Assembly (NCBI GenBank): GCA_019637175.1
Contig: JAHBWD010000041.1
Coordinates: forward strand, 1 to 64,000
Direction of reading: 5' to 3'
Origin: Labilithrix sp.
GTDB lineage: Bacteria; Myxococcota_A; Polyangia; Polyangiales; Polyangiaceae
DNA length: 64,000 nt
Shown here: positions 1 to 6,443 of the stretch, in pieces
How positions within the stretch are numbered: the first letter of the stretch is position 1
Layout of the letters: the number at the start of each line of letters is the position of its first letter
Program-made: the position numbers and the translations under genes
Notes under the pieces: model-generated
Seen by the model: only the letters and a program-made list of their open reading frames with translations
What the model was told of the DNA's origin: nothing
Databases searched by the model: none

Positions 1-2
1 TG

Positions 3-596
3 CCGCTCCCGCCCGAGCTCGTCCAGGCGTTGGGGAGCAACGGCGGGCATGAGTTTCTCTCCGCAGACGGTGTGTGGAAGCTCTCGCTCACGCGGGACTT
101 CCTCGCCTTGACGACGAAGAGCTATGTCGACTGGTCCGGGTTCAAACAGCAGATGCGGATCCCGCTCGAGGCACTCTGCGAGCTGTATGCGCCTGCGTTC
201 TTTCTTCGCGTGGGTCTCCGCTACCGCGATCGGATCGACCGCGAGCGCCTCGGTGTCCAAGATGTTCCTTGGGGCCAACTGCTGCGCGCCGAGGCTGTCG
301 GCGAGCTCGCGACTGAGGCGCTTGGCCCGCACATCGAGCATGTCCTTCGGGAGCTAGTGGTACGTCTCGCGAATGATGAAGGACACGTACGAATCGTTCA
401 TGGCCTTCAGAAGGAGGGCGACAGCGCCCCTCTCTACATCATCGACAGTGATTTTTTCACCGAGAAGCAGACAGAAACAGGGGGGGTGAGCAATGTCCTC
501 GACGCCTTCAATCGACGAGCTGGTCACCTTTTTCGCTGGTACATCACCCCGCGTCTCCATGACGCGATGGAACCGCGTGCCGCCCCCGCAGCATGA
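3..596 (+). CDS. TIGR04255-like protein, 5' end outside window
   Basis: The frame is already open at the left edge, so the start codon lies outside and about 197 codons are visible. It resembles the sporadically distributed TIGR04255 family of unknown function: a mid-protein block LRVGLRYRDRI and a C-terminal helix LDAFNRRAGHLFRW ending in LHDAM fit the family pattern as I remember it. No signal peptide or membrane helix is seen in the visible part, so it is probably cytoplasmic. Its last 104 bases overlap the next gene in another frame, which argues for cotranscription. A role in defence or mobile-element biology is only inferred from its place next to an integrase stump and a HEPN-motif gene. 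Confidence 0.6.
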   Translation, partial: PLPPELVQALGSNGGHEFLSADGVWKLSLTRDFLALTTKSYVDWSGFKQQMRIPLEALCELYAPAFFLRVGLRYRDRIDRERLGVQDVPWGQLLRAEAVGELATEALGPHIEHVLRELVVRLANDEGHVRIVHGLQKEGDSAPLYIIDSDFFTEKQTETGGVSNVLDAFNRRAGHLFRWYITPRLHDAMEPRAAPAA

Positions 597-897
597 CGCT
601 CGCTTCGCACTGAAGTGGACCTCGCCCACGTTCAGTCACGAGCTGACGGTCGCGCCGGAGCAAGCGACAGCGACGAATCCTGGCGGAGCTCAGGCTCTCG
701 CCGTTCGCGCGTTCTGTCATTGGTTACTCGACCAGCTTCCGAATAGAGCCTACGTCGAGCTCCTACGAACGCTGCTCGACATGCGCGACTTCTACCGGCT
801 TCCGACCGCGAAGGATCTTCCGATCCTACCACCGACGAAAACGCTAATGCGTCGCTCGCGGACGACGAGAGAAGAAGTCGACCTCACCGAGGAGTGA
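493..897 (+). CDS. small hypothetical protein of the TIGR04255 cassette
   Basis: A 134-residue protein of no family I recognise. It starts at ATG 493 inside the end of the upstream gene; a purine-rich GGGGGTGAG stretch just before it could be the ribosome binding site. The central part has a hydrophobic/aromatic helix (AFCHWLLDQLP, then YVELLRTLLDMRDFY) and the C-terminus is basic then acidic. It ends three bases before the next start, with GAGGAG across that junction acting as the next ribosome binding site. The tight packing makes the three genes one transcription unit. No signal peptide or membrane segment is visible. It could be a subunit or accessory partner of its neighbours, but nothing in the sequence shows this directly. 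Confidence 0.55.
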   Translation: MSSTPSIDELVTFFAGTSPRVSMTRWNRVPPPQHDARFALKWTSPTFSHELTVAPEQATATNPGGAQALAVRAFCHWLLDQLPNRAYVELLRTLLDMRDFYRLPTAKDLPILPPTKTLMRRSRTTREEVDLTEE

Positions 898-900
898 GGC

Positions 901-1713
901 GTGGGCGACGTCTACCAGTCATCCGCGAAAGCCGCCCGGCTCTATCAGGGCGAGGTTCTCTCGAACGTCATCGAGCGTTCGGCTCCGTGGATCCGAGCCG
1001 AGGGTGATGAAGGCGAGTTCGGCCTCGATGAGGTGGTTCACCCATACGCCGTCATCATCTCGCAGGACTGCGATCTCGAGCAGGATGCTCGCGCTCGATC
1101 GACGCCGATGGATCCAGCGAAGCGCGAGAACGCGACGCTGCGTTACGTGCTCATCGTCGTGGCGTCCGAGTTCGAGAAAGCGACGGGCTTTGGCGGAAGT
1201 GACATCAAGCGGCGAGCGAAGCAGAACAAGGACGAACGCTTTCAGTTCCTCGCTCCAGTGCCGGCCGAGGACGATGCGCTGACGGTCGGCGTGGTTCCCC
1301 TCGTGCTCGACTTCAAGAGGTTCTTCTCCTACCGAACCGACGAGCTCCTGAAAGCGATCGAGCGCGCAGAGACGAAGCGTCGAACCCGTCTTCTCAGCCC
1401 CTACGTCGAACACCTCTCCGATCGCTTCGCCTTCTTCTTCCAGCGAATCGGTCTGCCGCGAGATCATCACGACATTGCGGACGGGCGTGGACAGCCCTCC
1501 ACCGCTGGAGCTTCCGCGACCCCAAAGCCCGGCGATGGTGACGCGGGCACGGCGAAGAGTCCGGGGACCACCATTCCGGCGCAGACGATCCGCCCGACGA
1601 CAACGCCTGGTGCACCAGCGTCGCCCGAGACTCCGGCGACGACGGCATCCGCTATGGGCGGCGTCCCGGAATCGCCACGTCAGGATGGCGACAAGGACGC
1701 GCCCGGTTCCTAG
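901..1713 (+). CDS. ISQDCDL-motif hypothetical protein
   Basis: A 270-residue protein starting at GTG 901, seven bases after a GAGGAG ribosome binding site. The N-terminal 190 residues look globular: it opens with YQGEVLSNV and carries VIISQDCDLEQD near residue 55-66, a motif I associate with a little-studied group of bacterial accessory proteins that share a 'sQ-CDL' signature. FLAPVPAE and VLDFKRFFSY follow. The last 80 residues are Pro/Thr/Ala/Gly-rich and probably disordered. No signal peptide or membrane helix. It is the third gene of the cassette beginning with the TIGR04255-like protein. The Cys and Asp of the motif could be catalytic or metal-binding, but that is conjecture; I cannot assign a reaction. 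Confidence 0.6.
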   Translation: MGDVYQSSAKAARLYQGEVLSNVIERSAPWIRAEGDEGEFGLDEVVHPYAVIISQDCDLEQDARARSTPMDPAKRENATLRYVLIVVASEFEKATGFGGSDIKRRAKQNKDERFQFLAPVPAEDDALTVGVVPLVLDFKRFFSYRTDELLKAIERAETKRRTRLLSPYVEHLSDRFAFFFQRIGLPRDHHDIADGRGQPSTAGASATPKPGDGDAGTAKSPGTTIPAQTIRPTTTPGAPASPETPATTASAMGGVPESPRQDGDKDAPGS

Positions 1714-1762
1714 CGGGCGTTCGCTTCGCAACGTCTAGGCGTCACGCCGTTCGTCCTCGTGA

Positions 1763-2398
1763 TCAGCCAACATGCGGGAGAAGGCTCGTCAGAACTTTCG
1801 AGATCTGACCGAGCGCGCTCTCAGCCAACGACGCGTCCGTCTGCACGAAGGTCGTGACGCGCTGCAACGGAGTCTCGTGGGTTGGCTTCGAAGGCTTTCC
1901 GAAACCGTAGTGCACAAGGGCGTCACGGATCGGCTTCAGCTTCTGAACGTGTTTGCTCGCTCGACGCAGCTCGACGATGGCGCTCAAGACCTCCGGTCGT
2001 AGGACCTCTTTCGCTTGCTGGTTCGCGACGACGCGCCGGAGGCTCGAGCCGACGTGAAAGAGCGTGATGAGGCGCCACTTGAACAAGAACCACGACTCGA
2101 TTGGTCCTTCACGGCCCGCCGCGACAGGGAGCACGTGCAGGGCGAAGTTGGTCGAAGACAAGAGGGCGGTGAAGACCATGGCAAGGGCCTGATCCGACGT
2201 CGAGCTCGGGCGAAGTAGTTTGCCGTAGAACACGTGGCGCTTCACGTCGACGCGGCTCGGCGGCGGTCGCGGCGAAGAGAGCGGTGGGGGATCAAGGTTG
2301 AACGCTGACAGGAGAGCCGCGATGTAGTGGCCGATCTCGGAGGCGCGTGTCTTTAGCTCTGGCCCGAGCGCACGCAACTCTGCGAGGGTCCGCGCCAT
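1763..2398 (-). CDS. HEPN-motif hypothetical protein
   Basis: A 211-residue mostly helical, soluble protein convergent with the cassette on its left. The start chosen is the ATG at 2398 because AAGAGGTG lies six bases before it; an upstream in-frame ATG at 2428 has no such site. Near residues 158-163 the sequence KPIRDALVHYG contains R-D-x3-H, the Rx4-6H motif that marks HEPN domains, many of which are RNases of toxin-antitoxin, abortive infection or CRISPR systems. The preceding helix (LRRASKHVQKL) also suits a HEPN bundle. I infer a HEPN-like fold from the motif and helicity; the family was not confirmed. No antitoxin such as MNT is adjacent. The gene begins exactly where homology to an integrase C-terminus begins on the other strand, so it may have entered by recombination. 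Confidence 0.6.
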   Translation of the reverse strand: MARTLAELRALGPELKTRASEIGHYIAALLSAFNLDPPPLSSPRPPPSRVDVKRHVFYGKLLRPSSTSDQALAMVFTALLSSTNFALHVLPVAAGREGPIESWFLFKWRLITLFHVGSSLRRVVANQQAKEVLRPEVLSAIVELRRASKHVQKLKPIRDALVHYGFGKPSKPTHETPLQRVTTFVQTDASLAESALGQISKVLTSLLPHVG

Positions 2399-2600
2399 GG
2401 TGGCACCTCTTACGGCACACCTGCGCAAGCTCGCTCGTCGCCGGATGGTGGGGACGGCGCTGGTTACTCGAGGACGTTCGCCCCGTGCTCGGACACTCCT
2501 CGGTCACCGTGACCGAACGCTACGCCCACCTCGCCGAGAGCGTCGGTCAGGAGGTCGCGACGCAGGCGCAAGCGGCGTGGTTGGGGACACGTGGTCATAG
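2398..2600 (+). pseudogene. 3' stump of a tyrosine recombinase (integrase)
   Basis: In one plus-strand frame the peptide reads HLLRHTCASSLV, then GHSSVTVTERYAHLAES. These are the C-terminal catalytic signatures of phage-type tyrosine recombinases: H-x-x-R-H, then L-G-H-S, then the nucleophile Tyr in RYAHL. The N-terminal arm-binding and core domains and the first catalytic Arg are missing: upstream of 2398 the DNA belongs to the HEPN-motif gene on the other strand. The frame then runs on without a stop through the half tRNA, so no normal end is visible. It is non-functional as it stands. It belongs with the half tRNA-Arg at 2651-2695 as the scar of an integrated element. Confidence 0.75.
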
Positions 2601-2650
2601 TGTTGTCACGAACCCCAAGAAACCCCGGCGAAACAGTGGATCGAGTCGTT

Positions 2651-2695
2651 CTTCGAAGCCGAATGTCGTAAGTTCGAATCTTACCGGGCGTGCCA
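2651..2695 (+). other. Attachment-site remnant: 3' half of a tRNA-Arg(TCG)
   Basis: From the anticodon loop CTTCGAA (2651-2657) to CCA (2693-2695) the sequence matches the 3' half of a tRNA. The T stem GTAAG/CTTAC encloses the loop TTCGAAT (2673-2679), and CGGGCGT forms the 3' acceptor strand with a G discriminator. The D arm and 5' acceptor strand are absent, and the bases just upstream pair only partly with the anticodon stem, so this is not a working tRNA. Such half tRNAs are left when an element integrates at the anticodon loop of a tRNA gene. The complete tRNA-Arg would be expected left of the window on the plus strand. Nothing further is seen from 2696 to 2871. Confidence 0.75.
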
Positions 2696-2871
2696 CTGAT
2701 ACGGCTCCCCGCGACGCTGAAACGGGCGTCCGGGGAGTCCATCCTATCCGCCGTGTCCGTCGGCTCCGCCGAGTCTGGAACTGTGCTGGATACAACGCGG
2801 CCTCTGCCCAGAGTAGTGGCGCGGTGGGTTTGCTGCTGCGGGCCAGCGGGACGGAATACTTTCGAGGTCGC

Positions 2872-3822
2872 TCAGTCGAGACGAAGGCCACGCGCCGTCA
2901 GAGCAGCCCGCGTTTCGCTCTTGAGCGGTGGGGCGAGCTCCTGGAGAAGCGACTCGATCTCGCGCCAGCGTTCAGCGGCGACAAGGTCCGCGATGGGAAG
3001 GCAGATGTCGATCTGCTTCACGAGCTCCTTCTGCGCCTCCTTCAACCGCGCACCGCGGACAAGCTGACGAACACGGGCGAGACCGGTTTCACGCGGCTCC
3101 TCGTCGAGGTTTGCGGTCGGCCGACGCGGTCTCGTCGACCCCGCCACCTTCGCGCGACTGGCTCGAGGAAGCGTTACGCCAGGGAGACGGCACAGCGCCT
3201 TCGACAGTTCGCCGATCTCATCGTCGAGTCGTGCTTCCACACCGGCCGTCAGAAGCTCCTCGATGGTGGGCTCGGGAACGAGCGCCTCGACGCCTGTGAC
3301 GGCTGCAAGCCCGAGGAACGCAGCGAGATTCGGCGCGACGACCTTGGCGTCACCGTCGCAAAGCAGACATACCGGCCGTTCATCGAGCGGACGGCCCGTC
3401 CCCTCGTCCACAAATCCTGCTGCATGAAGATCGACGCCGGTCTCGAGGAACACAAGCACGTCATCAGGATCGTTCAGCTCCTCCTCTCGCTTGAAATCCT
3501 TCAGGAGATAGACGAGGTGCATCTGAAGGCCCTCGAACGCGACCCACGGCGAGAAGGGGTCGAGCTTGCATGCGGAGCGGGAGAGCTCGACGAGGACCGG
3601 TCCGAGCGGAGCGCCGAGGGCGAGTTCTAGCGCTGGTACATCGAGGACGTACTTCGGCGTGGCTGATCCACCGCGCATGAAGTCTTGCATCGAACCCATG
3701 CACGCGAAATACCACGTCGTGGCGAGGTGAACCAACGTGGGCTCTGAACGCGTGATTCGAAGCCGAAAGACGCAGGAGTCGACATCGACGCCGACGCGGT
3801 GGTGATCGACGGCAAGGTGCAC
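2872..3822 (-). CDS. Hypothetical protein with SUKH-like C-terminal pattern
   Basis: I do not recognise this family with certainty. The well-conserved-looking part starts at GTG 3822 or ATG 3699; the longer form is given because codon use is still gene-like there. WVAFEGLQMHLVYLL, the acidic stretch DPDDVLVFLETGVDL and VVAPNLAAFLGL resemble the architecture of SMI1/KNR4 (SUKH) immunity-type domains, but the similarity is weak. The C-terminal 90 residues are charged and helical (VRQLVRGARLKEAQKELVKQ). No signal peptide or membrane helix is seen. The frame is open further upstream into an IS66 tnpA remnant with no stop between, so transposon decay or deletion has fused the two; the true 5' end may be lost. 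Confidence 0.45.
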   Translation of the reverse strand: MHLAVDHHRVGVDVDSCVFRLRITRSEPTLVHLATTWYFACMGSMQDFMRGGSATPKYVLDVPALELALGAPLGPVLVELSRSACKLDPFSPWVAFEGLQMHLVYLLKDFKREEELNDPDDVLVFLETGVDLHAAGFVDEGTGRPLDERPVCLLCDGDAKVVAPNLAAFLGLAAVTGVEALVPEPTIEELLTAGVEARLDDEIGELSKALCRLPGVTLPRASRAKVAGSTRPRRPTANLDEEPRETGLARVRQLVRGARLKEAQKELVKQIDICLPIADLVAAERWREIESLLQELAPPLKSETRAALTARGLRLD

Positions 3823-4157
3823 CGGCGCGAGCGTCGCGTCGTCGAAGCCGATCGGAATGCGCACGCGCAGCGTCGACGGCAGCATGATCTCGAGCGACCC
3901 GCTCGCGACTGCAGCCGTCAACTCGACGAACGACAACGGCGAGGGCACCGACGACTTCGCGCTCGTGCTCTTGGCCGCGCGCTTCGATGAACGCCTCCGT
4001 CCCTGCGCTTCGTCGGCTCTCCGCCCGCAAGCCGCCACCGCCACCAAGAGCGTGAGTGCGCGTTGAGCCCGGTCTCCGCGGCGTACTCCTTCGCGCTCAG
4101 CCCCGCTGTCCTTCCCACGTCTCGCGCACCGCCGGATCCATCGTGACCTCCGGCCAC
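3823..4157 (-). mobile_element. IS66-family tnpA (OrfA) remnant
   Basis: Pieces of the small IS66 accessory protein TnpA are readable in different frames. Near 4110-4010 the peptide GLSAKEYAAETGLNAHS and WWRWRLAGG match its N-terminal helix-turn-helix. Near 3960-3830 LEIMLPSTLRVRIPIGFDDA matches the usual C-terminal block. At least two frame changes separate them and a third separates the ATG at about 4141 from the helix-turn-helix. The tnpB and large transposase genes that normally follow are absent, and no terminal inverted repeats were found. The remnant is inactive and runs directly into the next minus-strand gene. It supports the view that this stretch has taken repeated insertions. Confidence 0.7.
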
Positions 4158-4269
4158 GAGAGCTAGGCGATCGCGGAGCCGCCGTCAGGAACGCGATTCG
4201 CTGGACGGATACCTGAAGAAGACCGCCGAGGTCTACGGCGTGGCACCGCGTCGGGGCCGTCGTTGATGC

Positions 4270-4288
4270 GTACGTCCAACGGACGTAC
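4270..4288. promoter_or_regulatory. Palindromic operator before toxin-antitoxin pair
   Basis: A perfect 8-base inverted repeat, GTACGTCC-AAC-GGACGTAC, ends nine bases before the antitoxin start codon at 4298. DUF1778 antitoxins are ribbon-helix-helix proteins that usually repress their own operon by binding such palindromes, alone or with the toxin. The site also leaves little room for a classical leader, so the promoter probably overlaps or lies just left of it. Binding is inferred. Confidence 0.65.
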
Positions 4289-4297
4289 AACTGAAAA

Positions 4298-4603
4298 ATG
4301 GCTCATCGAGGCAGCGCCCGTAGCGAAGACCGACGTGCCCACAGCGCGCGACTCGGCTTCCGTGTCGACGAGAAGACCAAGCGCCTGGTCGAACGCGCCG
4401 CGGAGCTCGAACACCGCAACGTGACCGACTATTGCCTCACGGCGCTCACCGACGCGGCACGACAGACCATCGAACAGCACTCGTCACTTCTCTTGTCGGA
4501 AGCAGACCGCGTCGCCTTCTTCGACGCCCTCGTCCACCCTCCGAAGCCGAATGCACGGCTGAAGCGAGCGGTCCGCCGCGCACGTGAGCGTATCGGCCAG
4601 TAG
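4298..4603 (+). CDS. DUF1778 antitoxin (TacA-like)
   Basis: A 101-residue antitoxin of the DUF1778 type. The N-terminus (ARLGFRVDEKTKRLVERAAE) forms the ribbon-helix-helix DNA-binding fold, and TDYCLTALTDAAR with the long tail ILLSEADRVAF-like segment (LLLSEADRVAFFDAL) is the typical toxin-neutralising part ending in NPPKPN-like HPPKPNARLK. It should bind the GNAT toxin encoded next and repress the operon through the palindrome just upstream. The stop codon TAG at 4601-4603 is followed at once by the toxin ATG, so the two are translationally coupled. Toxin-antitoxin pairs of this kind stabilise islands or limit phage growth; which applies here cannot be told. Confidence 0.9.
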   Translation: MAHRGSARSEDRRAHSARLGFRVDEKTKRLVERAAELEHRNVTDYCLTALTDAARQTIEQHSSLLLSEADRVAFFDALVHPPKPNARLKRAVRRARERIGQ

Positions 4604-5152
4604 ATGCCCGACAGGACGATGGACCTGCGGCTCGAACCGCTGGGCAAGGTCCATGACCGCGCCAGCTTTTCCTGCGGCGTCGAGAGCCTCGACACGTACC
4701 TGAAGACCCAGGCGTCTCAGGACGTGCGCCGTAAGGCGAACGCGGTCTTCGTCCTCACGGCGCCCGCCTCGCCGCGCGTGGTGCTCGGCTACTTCACCCT
4801 CTGCGCCTACGGGCTTGCGCCGGGCGTCGTCCCCGACGAGGCGCGACGACACTTGCCTCGCTACCCGCTCGTCAGCGCGACCCTCCTCGGACGGCTCGCC
4901 GTCCATGTCTCGCACCACGGACAGGGGCTCGGCGGCGTGCTCCTCGCCGAAGCGCTCCGCAAGACGTACGACAACGCCGACGTCGTCCGATCATCCATGG
5001 TCGTGGTCGACGCTCTCGACGAGAAGGCCGCCGCGTTCTACTCGGCCCACGGCTTTGTGGGTCTGCCCGAGTCGTCGCGCCTCGTGCTCCCGATGAAGAC
5101 AGTCGCCAAGCTCTTCGCGTCGGGCCCCGGCATCTCGAAGGCCCAACGCTGA
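4604..5152 (+). CDS. GNAT-family toxin (TacT-like acetyltransferase)
   Basis: A 182-residue GCN5-type acetyltransferase. TacT-type toxins acetylate the amino group of charged aminoacyl-tRNA and stop translation. The family opening is clear: LEPLGKVHDRASFSCGVESL followed by DTYLKTQASQD; the acetyl-CoA loop is HHGQGLGGVLLAEAL (near residues 103-117), and the C-terminal AAAFYSAHGFVGLP contains the catalytic Tyr of the family. ATG 4604 directly abuts the antitoxin stop; a second ATG at 4619 (MDLRLEPL) matches typical family N-termini and could be the true start. It acts in the cytoplasm and is expected to be held inactive by the DUF1778 protein. All expected elements appear intact. Confidence 0.9.
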   Translation: MPDRTMDLRLEPLGKVHDRASFSCGVESLDTYLKTQASQDVRRKANAVFVLTAPASPRVVLGYFTLCAYGLAPGVVPDEARRHLPRYPLVSATLLGRLAVHVSHHGQGLGGVLLAEALRKTYDNADVVRSSMVVVDALDEKAAAFYSAHGFVGLPESSRLVLPMKTVAKLFASGPGISKAQR

Positions 5153-5787
5153 TGCGACGTGTGAAGGTGTCCAGCCCGTCCATGGCGTCCGGCGAGGCGT
5201 TGGATACAACCCCGGATACGATTGGCGCCGCTCGCGCTGCCTCGCCGCCGCGCGAAGGCCGATGATGGTCTTCGTGAAGTAGGTCGCGATGGTCGCCGGC
5301 AGCGCGGCGCCCCTTTCGGGGCGCCCGTGCCGGCCGGCGCGATGCGAACCGGTCGATAGCGGGCAACGGCGAGCCGCCGCGTGCGTGCGGAGCGGATGCC
5401 CGCTCTTCGGCGCGAACCAGGCGAGAAGGAAAGGCAAAGCGTAGCCGGCGTTCAAGACGAGGCGGTTCCGCAGACGACATGACCCGCGAGGCCGTGACGG
5501 AAATGTCGACCTCGTCGAGTTCTTGCGTGCTGCCACCGCGAAGCCTCGGAGCGGTTCCAGACCGTCGAGGAGGCCACCGAGCAGCTCCTCGAGGTCTGCG
5601 GCCTCGGGTCCGTGCAAGTCGCGACGCTCTCCGAAGATCACATGCAATATGCATTGAGAAAAAGGGATGCCGCGCTCGACGAGCTCGACGAGCTCCCGAG
5701 CGGTGGGATGAACGCGAAGACCGCGCTCCTGCGGCCTCCCGCCCCGTGGACGCTCTCGATCCGCGCCACCCGGTCGGAATGCATCTT
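5153..5787. other. Gene-poor stretch, 635 bases
   Basis: No convincing gene is present. On the minus strand, around 5560-5740, a frame with good codon bias reads ARELVELVERGIPFSQC and DLEELLGGLLDGLEPLRGF, which looks like a fragment of a helical protein but has no start, no clear end in frame and no recognised family; it may be a decayed gene. Slightly to the left a separate frame gives a hydrophobic piece (NAGYALPFLLAWFAP). A strong hairpin lies at 5295-5334. The region probably marks decay after insertion and deletion between the toxin-antitoxin pair and the next gene. Confidence 0.5.
5295..5334. repeat. Nested inverted repeat / hairpin
   Basis: Inner arms GGCGCCCC (5306-5313) and GGGGCGCC (5318-5325) enclose TTTC; outer arms GCCGGC (5295-5300) and GCCGGC (5329-5334) extend the stem with an internal loop. 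There is no T-tract on either side, so a classical terminator is not shown; it could still act as a transcription or RNA-stability barrier. Confidence 0.6.
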
Positions 5788-6369
5788 TCAGCTCTCCTTG
5801 AATTCCAGGATCTCGTCCTCCGTCAGCGCGTACTTTCGGGCGGACAAATCGTCCCGGAACGCCTGCAGCCACGTGTCGAAGCTTGCGTGCTCGGTGGGGA
5901 CGGGCCCGTCCACCGTGTCCCATCGAATGATCTGGCCCGCCCGGCCCTTGGGCCCGGGCGCCATGTCGATGCAGACCAGGTTTCCGCCGGAGTCCCGCGC
6001 GATGGGGATCCAGCCCCGGCTCCACCACGTTTCGGCGACGCGCCCGTCGTCGGTCGACACCTCCGCGTCTTTGAACGTCCCCTGCTCCTGCATCGCCGTC
6101 ATGGACTTCCACGCCGTCAGGACCTCATCCACGGACAGCAGGTCGTACGACCGCCACGGCATGCCGCCGTCGTGGCGGAGGAGGAACGCCCGGTAGCCCG
6201 CGGGGAGCGCGACGCTCGTCGCCACCTCCAGTTCCTTGATCGACGCCTCCGGCGCCCCGGGCGGCAGCCGGCCGCTCACGGCGGCGGCGTGCTCCGCGAG
6301 CCATGCCTCGATCTCCGTCAACACGCCCGGGACGAGGCTGTCGGCTGCGCTTTCATCCGCTGGCGGCAT
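5788..6369 (-). CDS. SMI1/KNR4 family (SUKH-1) protein
   Basis: A 193-residue SMI1/KNR4-type protein starting at ATG 6369, preceded by an AGGAGA ribosome binding site. Family marks in order: SIKELEVATSVALPAGYRAFL with HDGGMPWRSYDL (the LP..Y..fl..hnG core), W-x-P-I at GWIPIARDSGGN, CIDMAPGP and GQIIRWD, then SFDTWLQAFRDDL. SUKH proteins are often immunity proteins against secreted nuclease or deaminase toxins, but many are orphans with other roles. No polymorphic toxin is seen beside it, so the partner is unknown. It is soluble and probably cytoplasmic. It is transcribed in the same direction as the beta-lactamase-fold gene upstream, with a 74-base gap. Confidence 0.85.
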   Translation of the reverse strand: MPPADESAADSLVPGVLTEIEAWLAEHAAAVSGRLPPGAPEASIKELEVATSVALPAGYRAFLLRHDGGMPWRSYDLLSVDEVLTAWKSMTAMQEQGTFKDAEVSTDDGRVAETWWSRGWIPIARDSGGNLVCIDMAPGPKGRAGQIIRWDTVDGPVPTEHASFDTWLQAFRDDLSARKYALTEDEILEFKES

Positions 6370-6443
6370 TTCGTTCTCCTGGAGGTCGGTGCCGACGAGG
6401 CCCGTGGCCGAACATCGACGACGTCGAAACCCTCGAGCACCTC

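Noticed and set aside
2630..2700. A complete tRNA gene
   Set aside because: D arm and 5' acceptor strand are missing; only the 3' half is present.
2347..3630. A 427-codon plus-strand frame beginning with the integrase C-terminus
   Set aside because: Only 2398-2600 has integrase motifs; the rest reads through the half tRNA and antisense to the 2872-3822 gene.
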